A stretch of DNA of 64,000 nucleotides, from assembly GCF_003086895.1 (NCBI RefSeq), contig NZ_CP026004.1:2206731-2270730 (forward strand), given 5' to 3'. The notes beneath the pieces were generated by a model, which searched no databases, was not told the origin of the DNA, and saw only the letters and a list, made by a program, of their open reading frames with translations. The translations under genes were made by a program, and so were the position numbers. The stretch is from Stenotrophomonas sp. ESTM1D_MKCIP4_1 (GTDB taxonomy: Bacteria; Pseudomonadota; Gammaproteobacteria; Xanthomonadales; Xanthomonadaceae). Below are positions 52,140 through 59,597 of the stretch, in pieces (position 1 is the stretch's first letter; every line of letters starts with the position of its first letter).

Positions 52140-53146
52140 GGCATCACCTGCCTGGCGCACTGCTCTCCCAGCCATTCCCAGTCCTTGTCGGCATGGCTCT
52201 GGCGCATGAAGACGGTCAGATCGGCCCATCGCTTGGCGTGGGCATCTTCCATGCACATGGGTGCGGGGCCAAGTGCCCGCCCTGCAAGGTCCAGTACCCG
52301 CGCAGCGGCGCGCTCGACCACACTGCGCACGCGCACCACCTGCACCCGGTGGGTCAGCTGAGGTGCGGCGTCGATGGCAATGGCCAGTTCGCGCAACAGC
52401 GCGGCCGCCGGTGCCAAGGCGAGATCGGCCTTGCCCAGCAGGCGTGCGCGCAGCCCCTCGCTGCACGCGTGCTGCATGCGCTCGGCAACAGCCGTTGCCG
52501 CACCGAACCACACGGCGGCGATGCCTGCGCCGCCATGCCAGAAACCAGGACGTTCGAGGTAGCTGTTGACGGGCCCCACCGCCTCGGCCTGTGCATCATC
52601 GAAACGCACCGTGGTAGAGGGTATTCCAGCCATGCCCGCGGCTGGCCAGGGTTCCTTGTCCATGCCATGCCACTGCGAGGCATCAACCTTGTACAACTGC
52701 AGGCCGGATTCAGTGCGTACCGTCACCAGTGCGGTATCGACCAGATCGCTGCCCGAGCACCAGGGCTTGTCTCCGCGCAGGCGGCCGGTGTGGTCGGCGC
52801 GCAGCGTGCAGGCAGGGCCTTCGGCCGCCCACACTGCCATCAGCTGCTCCGCAGGGACGGGCGCGCGCAGTTCGTGCAGGATCGCTACGGCGTCGTGGTG
52901 GGCCTCGAGCACTTTGGCCAGGCAGAGGTCTTCATGGCCCATGGCAGCCAGGGCCCGCCAACGCTCCAGCGTGTGGCCGCGGCCGGGAAGTGGAAGGTCC
53001 GGCATCTGCAACAGACGTTGCCGGGCAAGGTTGGACAACGGGGGCGGCAATACCGGCGCAAGCATCTGGAGGCAATCGCAGGGGACGGACCTGAAACGTA
53101 GGCGCTGCGCGATCACGTTGCTGTCTTGCCGATGTGTCGGCTGCAT
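52127..53146 (-). CDS. Acyl-CoA dehydrogenase-family protein, first gene of the cassette
   Basis: 339 residues with the outline of an acyl-CoA dehydrogenase: N-terminal helical part, middle beta domain (LRGDKPWCSGSDLVDTALVTVRTESGLQLYKVD), C-terminal helical bundle. The usual CoA- and FAD-contact motifs are weak, so it may be a non-canonical flavoenzyme. Start at ATG 53146; an ATG at 53065 (MLAPVLPPPLSNLA) is an alternative and neither has a clear ribosome site. Its 3' end overlaps the PIG-L gene. Confidence 0.78.
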   Translation of the reverse strand: MQPTHRQDSNVIAQRLRFRSVPCDCLQMLAPVLPPPLSNLARQRLLQMPDLPLPGRGHTLERWRALAAMGHEDLCLAKVLEAHHDAVAILHELRAPVPAEQLMAVWAAEGPACTLRADHTGRLRGDKPWCSGSDLVDTALVTVRTESGLQLYKVDASQWHGMDKEPWPAAGMAGIPSTTVRFDDAQAEAVGPVNSYLERPGFWHGGAGIAAVWFGAATAVAERMQHACSEGLRARLLGKADLALAPAAALLRELAIAIDAAPQLTHRVQVVRVRSVVERAAARVLDLAGRALGPAPMCMEDAHAKRWADLTVFMRQSHADKDWEWLGEQCARQVMPWAL

Positions 53147-53199
53147 GAACGCTGTGGCGCTGCATGTTCACGGCGCCCACCGCCGTGATGATGAAACGT

Positions 53200-53991
53200 T
53201 CAGGTGCTGACCGTGATCCAGGTCGGCGCGTGGTCACTGGCCTTCTCCTGCAGCCTCACCCAGCGGTCAACGCCAGCGTCCTGCAGCCGCGGCGCCAATG
53301 CCGGATTCAAAAGCAGATGATCAATGCGCAGGCCGCGATCGCGCTCGGCGTGCTGGCGGAAGTAATCCCAGAACGTGTAGATGACCTTCTCTCCGTGCAC
53401 CTTGCGCAGGCCATCGATCCAACCCTGCGCGAGCAGGCGCTCGAAGGCCTCGCGCACGGCGGGCTGCAACAGCGCGTCGCGCTTCCACGCGTTTGCGTCG
53501 TACACGTCCAGGTCGGTGGGGATGACATTGAAATCGCCCATCAGCACCGCCGGGTGCGGCAGATCGACCAGTGATCGGGCATGGCGCAGCAAGCGCTGCA
53601 TCCAGCGAAGTTTGTAATCGAACTTCGGGCCAGGCTGCGGGTTGCCATTGGGCAGATAAAGTGCGCCAACGACGATGCCGTGCACGGCCGCTTCCAGATA
53701 GCGGCTCTGGGCATCTTCCGGCTCACCGGGCAGCCGTCGACGGCTTTCAACCGGCATCGCGTCCCGCGCGAGGATCGCTACGCCGTTCCAGCGCGCCTGC
53801 CCACACCAGATCGCGCCATATCCCGCCTGTTCGAGTTCGGCTGCCGGGAAGGCGGCATCGGTCGCCTTCAGCTCCTGCAGGGCCACCACATCCGGCGCTT
53901 CGCGATCGAGCCAGCCCAGCAGATGCGACAGGCGCGGGCCGATGCCGTTGACGTTGAAGGTGGCGATGCGCAGTTCTTTGCGGCGTGGCAT
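53200..53991 (-). CDS. xthA: Exodeoxyribonuclease III
   Basis: 263 residues, the usual length. AP-endonuclease/exonuclease signatures: RIATFNVNGIGPRL, ALQELKAT (metal Glu), GDFNVIPTDLDVYD (catalytic Asp/Asn), RIDHLLL and the final SDHAP with catalytic His. It cleaves at abasic sites and degrades 3' ends in base-excision repair. The ATG at 53991 has GAGG ten bases ahead. Some genomes carry two xth-type genes, so the symbol is by family. Confidence 0.9.
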   Translation of the reverse strand: MPRRKELRIATFNVNGIGPRLSHLLGWLDREAPDVVALQELKATDAAFPAAELEQAGYGAIWCGQARWNGVAILARDAMPVESRRRLPGEPEDAQSRYLEAAVHGIVVGALYLPNGNPQPGPKFDYKLRWMQRLLRHARSLVDLPHPAVLMGDFNVIPTDLDVYDANAWKRDALLQPAVREAFERLLAQGWIDGLRKVHGEKVIYTFWDYFRQHAERDRGLRIDHLLLNPALAPRLQDAGVDRWVRLQEKASDHAPTWITVST

Positions 53992-54082
53992 GGGCGGCCT
54001 CGGCGACCCCCGCACAGGGATCCATGGCCTGCAGTATCCACGCCGCCGGATGCAGGCGCGGTGCAGGGCCATTCACCCACCG

Positions 54083-54979
54083 TCAGCGCGGGGCGCGGTA
54101 GTCCATCTGCTCAAGATCCTGCAGCAGCGTCGGGCCCACCGGATGCCAATCCAGTCGCTGCTGCGTCAGTGCGCTTGATGCCGGCAGGTCCATGGCAGCA
54201 AACAGCGCGAACCAGCCAAACATCGTTGCCGCCTCCTCTGCAGCAATGCTGCGCGCTGCTACGCCCAGCCCCGCGCCCACGACCTCGGCAATGCGGCGTG
54301 CGGCGACGCCCTCCTCGGCCACAGCATGGTAACGCTCCCCCGCGCGGCCGCGTTCCAGCACAAGGCGGTACGCACAGGCCACATCATCCACGTGTGCGGC
54401 AGACCACCGGTTCCCGCCCTCCCCCACGTAAGCGGCTACGCCTTGTTCGCGCGCGATATCGATGTAGTAGCTGATCAGTCCCTGACGGTATGCATCGTGC
54501 ACTTGCGGCAGGCGCATCACCCGCACATCCACGCCAGCGTCCAGCAGTGCCGTCCCCGCGCGTTCAGAGGCGATGCGCGGGTTGCCATGGCCAGGATTGA
54601 ACACGGTTTCCAGGGCCGGCTGGCCGCGCGCGACCTCACCCATGCCGACGCCGGAGGTGATCAGCAGCGGACGCGGCGAACCCCGCAGTTCCGCGCCCAG
54701 CGCACCGATCACCGCCGCGTCCCGCTCGCAGTTGGCGGCGAAACGGCTGAAGTCATGGTCGAAGGCGGTGTGGATCACCGCATCGGCCGACGCCGCGCCA
54801 GCACGCAGGCTGGCCAGGTCGCCCAGGTCGCCGCGCTGCACTTGGGCACCTGCAGCGCGCAGCGCCTTCGCACCCGCTTCCGATCGGCTCAGGCCAATGA
54901 CTTCGTGGCCTGCTGCCTGCAACTGCTCGCGTACGCGGCTGCCTATGAAGCCGGTGGCACCGGTCAGGAATACACGCAT
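54083..54979 (-). CDS. NAD-dependent epimerase/dehydratase-like SDR
   Basis: 298 residues of the extended/atypical SDR type: MRVFLTGATGFIGSRVREQL (Rossmann motif), LITSGVGMG, and a YVGEGGNRWSAAHVDDVACAYRL block in which VDDVA is typical. The usual catalytic YxxxK is not clear, as in many NAD-binding relatives. It is divergent from the XRE/MmyB regulator, which probably controls it. Substrate unknown. Confidence 0.85.
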   Translation of the reverse strand: MRVFLTGATGFIGSRVREQLQAAGHEVIGLSRSEAGAKALRAAGAQVQRGDLGDLASLRAGAASADAVIHTAFDHDFSRFAANCERDAAVIGALGAELRGSPRPLLITSGVGMGEVARGQPALETVFNPGHGNPRIASERAGTALLDAGVDVRVMRLPQVHDAYRQGLISYYIDIAREQGVAAYVGEGGNRWSAAHVDDVACAYRLVLERGRAGERYHAVAEEGVAARRIAEVVGAGLGVAARSIAAEEAATMFGWFALFAAMDLPASSALTQQRLDWHPVGPTLLQDLEQMDYRAPR

Positions 54980-55051
54980 GGGATACCGCTCCGCTGGAAA
55001 GTCGGCCCAGTATCCAGCCGTATCGATCCTGTTAAAGTAGTGAGGTTATAC

Positions 55052-55061
55052 AGGTATACCT
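55052..55061. promoter_or_regulatory. Palindrome AGGTATACCT between divergent genes
   Basis: A perfect 10-base palindrome with a partial copy AGGTTATAC just upstream. It is the only AT-rich block in the 102-base gap between the epimerase and XRE/MmyB genes, and is a likely binding site of that regulator. Confidence 0.5.
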
Positions 55062-55081
55062 ACTGACAGGCAGGCATCGGC

Positions 55082-55906
55082 ATGAATCAGCACTCGCTCG
55101 GGGAATTCCTCAAGAGCCGGCGCGCACGGCTGGATCCGGCCAGTTTCGGCTTCCCAAGCGGCCGACGGCGAACGCCGGGCCTTCGTCGCGAGGAAGTGGC
55201 GCAACGGGCAAGCATCAGCCCAACCTGGTACACGTGGCTGGAACAGGGGCGTGGTGGCGCACCGTCGGCCGAGGTGCTGGACCGCATCGCCTCCGCCCTG
55301 CGCTTGACCGATGCCGAACGCGAGCATGTGTACATGCTGGGGCTTGGCCGCCCACCCGAAGTGAAATACCGCAGCGGCGACAGCATCTCGCCCCGGCTGC
55401 AGCGGGTGCTGGATGCCCTGCCCTACAGCCCCGCGCTGATCCGCACCCCGACCTGGGACGTGGTCGCCTGGAACCATGCTGCCACGGTGCTGCTGACTGA
55501 TTACGCTCAGGTGCCAGCCAATGAGCGCAACATCCTGCGCTTCATCTTCAGCAACCATCGGGTGCGCGCCGCGCAGGAGGACTGGAGCAGTGTCGCCTGT
55601 TTCGTGGTGGCCTCCCTGCGCGCGGATGCGATCCGCGCCGGGGCCGAGAATGAGGTTGCGCAGCTGGCGGCCGAGCTCTCGGCCAGCAGTCCCGAGTTCG
55701 CCGCGCTCTGGCGCAGCAATGATGTGGCCAGCGAGGGCGACGGCAGCAAGCGGCTGAAACACCCGGATCTGGGGCTTTTGGAGCTGGACTTCTCGACGTT
55801 TGCCGTGGAGGCGCGGCCGGACCTGTCGATGATTGTCTACAACGCAGGCAATGCGCAGACGCAGCAGCGGATTGCCGCTTTCATCGACGCGCGGCGCGCT
55901 TCGTAG
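55082..55906 (+). CDS. XRE-family regulator with MmyB-like ligand domain
   Basis: 274 residues. The helix-turn-helix at 1-75 has the family blocks FLKSRRARLDPASFGFP, GRRRTPGLRREEVAQRASIS and TWYTWLEQGR. The C-terminal MmyB/PAS-like domain spans about 100-270 (NILRFIFSNHRVRAAQEDW). Such proteins often bind fatty acids or small effectors and control an adjacent divergent oxidoreductase, here the epimerase. Its TAG stop lies in a GTAG tetramer. Confidence 0.9.
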   Translation: MNQHSLGEFLKSRRARLDPASFGFPSGRRRTPGLRREEVAQRASISPTWYTWLEQGRGGAPSAEVLDRIASALRLTDAEREHVYMLGLGRPPEVKYRSGDSISPRLQRVLDALPYSPALIRTPTWDVVAWNHAATVLLTDYAQVPANERNILRFIFSNHRVRAAQEDWSSVACFVVASLRADAIRAGAENEVAQLAAELSASSPEFAALWRSNDVASEGDGSKRLKHPDLGLLELDFSTFAVEARPDLSMIVYNAGNAQTQQRIAAFIDARRAS

Positions 55907-56039
55907 GGTCGGTCTTGTTCGACTGCCCACACCCCTGTAGAGCCGAGCCCATGCTCGGCTCAGTATTTCGCGAAGAGCAGCCGAGCGTGGGCTCGGCTCT
56001 ACTGGGGGATTGCCTTCAGTCGAGCAAGCTCGACGCTAC
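55903..56039. repeat. Cluster of GTAG-type REP elements
   Basis: A degenerate element starting at GTAG 55903; GTAG plus AGCCGAGC-CCAT-GCTCGGCT (55937-55960); AGCCGAGC-GTGG-GCTCGGCT plus CTAC (55979-56002); GTCGAGC-AA-GCTCGAC with CTAC at 56036 (56019-56039). The first GTAG supplies the stop codon of the XRE gene. Confidence 0.78.
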
Positions 56040-56063
56040 ACAACCTGTTGCAAGGAGTACCCG

Positions 56064-56759
56064 ATGCCCCCCTTCCCCTTCGATGCCGTGCTGTTCGACT
56101 GCGATGGCGTCCTTGTCGATTCCGAGCCTCTGGTGGCCCGTGTGCTGTCGGAGATGCTGACCGAACGTGGCTGGCCGCTGACCCAGCAACAGGCCGGCGA
56201 GATCTTCCTCGGTAAATCGGTGGCCGGCCTGGCCGATCTGATCGAGGAGCGCACCGGCAAGCCGTTCACCCACGAGTGGCTGGACGAATTCCGCCACCAG
56301 CGCAACGTGGCGCTGGAGCGCGATCTGACCGAAATTCCCGGTGCGCCCGCCGCCGTGCGTGCGATCCAGGCCGCCACGGGTGGCAGGATTGCCTGCGCGT
56401 CCGGTGCCGATCTGCTGAAGGTGCGCCTGCAGCTGGGCAAGATCGGCATCCTCGATGCCTTTGCCGGGCAGATTTTCAGCGGCCAGGACCAGCCGCGCAC
56501 CAAGCCGCACCCGGATGTCTATCTGGCGGCCGCTGCGGCGCTGGGCGTCGACCCGGCGCGCTGTGCGGTCATCGAAGATACGGTGACCGGCGCCACCGCG
56601 GGCGTTGCTGCCGGCGCCACGGTGTTCGGCTACAGCCCGGGCGGCCAGTACCACAGCTCGCCCGAGGCGCTGCGTGCGGCCGGGGCCCACGTGATCTTCG
56701 AATCCATGGCTGACCTGCCCGCCGTGCTGGCGGCGTACACGGCGGACCCTGCCGCCTGA
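56064..56759 (+). CDS. HAD-superfamily sugar-phosphatase-like hydrolase
   Basis: 231 residues. HAD motif I FDCDGVLVDSE with nucleophile Asp12 and Asp14, motif II CASGADLL (Ser), motif III Lys in RTKPHPDVY, and motif IV VIEDTVTGATAGVAAG. The helical cap lies at about 20-80. Subfamily IA members dephosphorylate sugar phosphates or phosphoglycolate. Strong AAGGAG upstream of the ATG at 56064. Convergent with the siderophore receptor, with a 15-base hairpin between. Confidence 0.9.
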   Translation: MPPFPFDAVLFDCDGVLVDSEPLVARVLSEMLTERGWPLTQQQAGEIFLGKSVAGLADLIEERTGKPFTHEWLDEFRHQRNVALERDLTEIPGAPAAVRAIQAATGGRIACASGADLLKVRLQLGKIGILDAFAGQIFSGQDQPRTKPHPDVYLAAAAALGVDPARCAVIEDTVTGATAGVAAGATVFGYSPGGQYHSSPEALRAAGAHVIFESMADLPAVLAAYTADPAA

Positions 56760-56763
56760 TCAC

Positions 56764-56799
56764 TGCCGCCGCCGCGCCGGCACAGGCGCGGCGGTGGCA
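56764..56799. terminator. Bidirectional terminator hairpin
   Basis: Stem of 15 pairs (56764-56778 with 56785-56799, one G-T pair), loop GGCACA, exactly filling the gap between convergent genes. No T-tract, as is common in GC-rich genomes. Confidence 0.65.
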
Positions 56800-56804
56800 A
56801 GGCG

Positions 56805-59039
56805 TCACCAGCTGAAGCGTGCCGTCGCGGTGACGGTGCGGCCGCTGCCGTAATAGCACGACGACACGCCCGTGCAGGTCGACACGTAACGCTTGTCCGC
56901 CAGATTGCTCAGATTCAACGACAACTGCGTGCCCACCGCGCCGTAGTGGCCGACGTCGTAACGGATGGCGGCGTCCCACAGGCTGTACGACGGAATGCGG
57001 TAGAGGTTGGCACTGTCGCCGTAGCTCTTGCCGTTGTAGCGCATGCCGGCCGCCAGGCTCAGGCCTTCCAGCGCACCGCCCTGGAAGGTGTAGTCACCCC
57101 ACAGTGCGGCCGTCCAGTCCGGCACCATCGCCAGTTCCTTGCCGGCGTAGCCGTTGTTGCTGCGGGTGACTTCCGATTCCATCCACGACGCGGCACCGAT
57201 CACGCTGAAGCCTGCCAGCGGAGTGACGCGCCCTTCCAGCTCGACGCCGCGCACGCGGCCTTCGCCGTCCTGCACCTGGCACTGGCTGGTGCCGGTGGTG
57301 CCGCAGGTGTTGTGGCTGCTGTCCGGGTCGTCGGTCAGCACGTTCTGCTGGCGAAGATCGTACGCCGACAGGGTGATCAGGCCATCGAAGCTGGCCGGCT
57401 GGTACTTCAACCCCGCTTCCCACTGCTTGCCGGTGATCGGATCGAACGGTGTGCGGTCGAACGACTGCGTGGCGGTGCTGCCCGCCGGCTGGAACGATTC
57501 GGCATAGCTCAGGTACGGGGTCAGCCCGTTGTCGGCGACGTACAGTATGCCGGCGTTGCCGCTGAAAGCCTCGCTCTTGATGTGGCTGGGCGCGCGTGCG
57601 CCGTAGCGGTTGCTGGCCACTGTGTAGGCCTGGGTCCAGGTGTCATCCTTGGTCCAGTCATAGCGGCCACCCACGGTGAAACGCCACTTGTCCAGCGCGA
57701 TCTGGTCCTGCAGGTAGGCACCGGTCTGGCGGTTGATGCCACCGGAGTAGCTGATCGACGTGGTGGCCGGAATGTAGCCGCTGTACACCGGGTTGAAGAT
57801 GTCGATGGCGGTGGGCGTATCGGTGGCCGTTCCCATCGCGCCACGCGCGGCGGTCCAGTCGGCCTTCTGCCAGTCCACGCCCAGCAGCAGGGTGTGCTCG
57901 GCCGCGCCGGTGCTGAACTTGCCGGTCAGGCGGGTGTCGGCGGTGTCGCCGCGCGAATCACCCTCGCCCCAGGTGGCGCGACGCTTCTGCGTACGGCCAT
58001 CGGCATTGAGCGCGCCGTTGGTCACCACGGTGCGGAAGGTCGAATCCACGTTCAGCCGGCGCGCGCTCTGGCTCAGCGTCCAGTGATCGTTGAAGGCGTG
58101 CTCGAACAGCCAGCCGCCGGACCAGAGGGTGCGGTCGTAGGTGTTCCAGGTCGGCTCGCCGATGAAGGTGCTGTTCTTCATGTGGCCGTAGGGCGTGGCC
58201 ACCAGGGTGCCGGCCATCGGCAGGAACTGGTAGGTGGAACCGCCATCGTCGCGCTGGTACAGGCCCAGCACGGTCACCCGGGTGCGTTCGGCCATCTGGA
58301 AGGTGTAGCTGGGGGCGAGGAACCAGTGCTCCTGATCGGTGTGCTTGATCTGCGTGTCGCCTTCGCGGTACAGGCCGACCAGGCGGCCCAGATGGCGGTT
58401 GTCCGTGCTTGCCGCGCCGAGGTCGAAGGCCGCGTTGTACTGGCCGTTGCCATCCACGCCGAACTGCAGCACCTGCTGCTGGTCCGGGGTGGGCGTCTTG
58501 CTGACCTGGTTGACCATGCCGCCCGGGGCCACCTGGCCGTACATCACCGCCGAAGGCCCCTTGAGCACTTCCACGCGGTCCAGGTTCCAGCTGTCGATCA
58601 TGGTGCGGTTCCACTGCCCACCCTGCGGTGCCCGCATGCCATCGATGGTGACGTTGTTGCTCCAGCTGCCGGCATCGAAGCCGCGGATGCGGAAGTCATC
58701 CACGCGGTTGTCGATGCCGGTGCTTTCCAGCGACACGCCGGCCACATAGCGCATCGCATCGTTGAGGGTCTGCACGCCGCGGGCATCCAGTTCCTCACGC
58801 GCAATCACGGAGACGGACTTGGCCATCTCCGCCACCGGAGTGTCGGTTTTGGTGGCGCCCGAGCTGTGGGTAACCGTGCGATAGGCATTGACGTGCACCG
58901 CGTCCAGATCGGTGGGCGTGGCGCCGTCCGGTGCATTGGCCTGCGCCAGCGCGCCCAGCGGCAGGGCAAGCAGCGAAGCGACGGACACGGTCAACAGCGA
59001 GCGCATGGGTGCGCGGGCAATGGAACGGAGAGTGGACAT
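56805..59039 (-). CDS. TonB-dependent siderophore receptor (FhuA/hydroxamate type)
   Basis: 744 residues. Signal peptide ending ALAQA; plug domain with SVSVIAREELDARGVQTLNDAMRYVAGV, DDFRIRGFDAG and VEVLKGPSAVMYGQVAPGGMVNQVSK, the signature of TonB-siderophore receptors. The barrel ends TATARFSW with terminal Trp. Substrate is a ferric siderophore, probably a hydroxamate. A promoter with a Fur-like box lies 67 bases upstream of the ATG, so iron control is likely. Confidence 0.92.
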   Translation of the reverse strand: MSTLRSIARAPMRSLLTVSVASLLALPLGALAQANAPDGATPTDLDAVHVNAYRTVTHSSGATKTDTPVAEMAKSVSVIAREELDARGVQTLNDAMRYVAGVSLESTGIDNRVDDFRIRGFDAGSWSNNVTIDGMRAPQGGQWNRTMIDSWNLDRVEVLKGPSAVMYGQVAPGGMVNQVSKTPTPDQQQVLQFGVDGNGQYNAAFDLGAASTDNRHLGRLVGLYREGDTQIKHTDQEHWFLAPSYTFQMAERTRVTVLGLYQRDDGGSTYQFLPMAGTLVATPYGHMKNSTFIGEPTWNTYDRTLWSGGWLFEHAFNDHWTLSQSARRLNVDSTFRTVVTNGALNADGRTQKRRATWGEGDSRGDTADTRLTGKFSTGAAEHTLLLGVDWQKADWTAARGAMGTATDTPTAIDIFNPVYSGYIPATTSISYSGGINRQTGAYLQDQIALDKWRFTVGGRYDWTKDDTWTQAYTVASNRYGARAPSHIKSEAFSGNAGILYVADNGLTPYLSYAESFQPAGSTATQSFDRTPFDPITGKQWEAGLKYQPASFDGLITLSAYDLRQQNVLTDDPDSSHNTCGTTGTSQCQVQDGEGRVRGVELEGRVTPLAGFSVIGAASWMESEVTRSNNGYAGKELAMVPDWTAALWGDYTFQGGALEGLSLAAGMRYNGKSYGDSANLYRIPSYSLWDAAIRYDVGHYGAVGTQLSLNLSNLADKRYVSTCTGVSSCYYGSGRTVTATARFSW

Positions 59040-59105
59040 GGGGGACCTGCTGGTAATGAGCGCGCCTGGGGGCGGCGGCAGTGGCGCTGATTAAAGACGC
59101 GTTAA

Positions 59106-59128
59106 ATCATACCAGATGCGAATGGTTC
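59106..59128 (-). promoter_or_regulatory. Fur-like box and -10 of the siderophore receptor gene
   Basis: On the minus strand GAACCATTCGCAT (59116-59128) fits the GAATnATTCnCAT-type Fur sites of Xanthomonads with one or two differences; TATGAT (59106-59111), a near-perfect -10, follows at once. Confidence 0.5.
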
Positions 59129-59266
59129 CCACTACCATCGGCGCGACAATCGGTCGCGGGCCGCCGGGATCACCGGGCGAGCACGGTGCCTTAACCAACC
59201 ATGCCTATTCTGGCTGCGCGCCGCGCGCCTGTGGCGCATCCGCAATGGAACGCACAAGGAGATGGC

Positions 59267-59545
59267 ATGACCCACCTGCACCGCCTGATCGTCACCGCCA
59301 GCCTGCTGGCCCTCAGCCCGCTGGCCCTGGCCGAAACGGTGAACCTGACCAACAGCGCCGACGGCGCCACCCGCGAAGCCGGCATTGCCGCCGTGAAGAA
59401 GAAGCTCACCGACGCCTGCACCGACCGCAAAGGCACGGCCGCAGCCGAGTCGTTCGAGGTGGTCTTCGAGAAGACCAGCGACAATCCGAACGTGCCGAAA
59501 CCCTATTACGTTGACGGCAGGATGCAGTGCGAGCTGCCCGGCTGA
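59267..59545 (+). CDS. Small exported protein
   Basis: 92 residues with a signal peptide (LIVTASLLALSPLALAE). The mature ~70 residues include a KKKLTDACTDRKGTAAAESFEVVFE stretch and two Cys (DACTD, MQCELPG) that could pair. AAGGAG before the ATG at 59267 supports translation. Convergent with the hybrid kinase gene across a long hairpin. Family not recognised. Confidence 0.72.
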   Translation: MTHLHRLIVTASLLALSPLALAETVNLTNSADGATREAGIAAVKKKLTDACTDRKGTAAAESFEVVFEKTSDNPNVPKPYYVDGRMQCELPG

Positions 59546-59561
59546 CAGGTCCAATACAGGC

Positions 59562-59597
59562 GCAGTGCGCGCGGCCCTACAGGGCCGCGCGCACTGC
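59562..59597. terminator. Very long perfect hairpin, likely bidirectional terminator
   Basis: A 17-base perfect inverted repeat (59562-59578 and 59581-59597, beginning GCAGTGCGCGCGGCCCT) separated by two bases. It starts 16 bases after the small gene's stop and covers the last seven codons of the convergent kinase gene. Confidence 0.6.

Noticed and set aside
56946..59090. 714-codon plus-strand open frame opposite the siderophore receptor
   Set aside because: Shadow of the receptor gene; translation lacks any recognisable domain.
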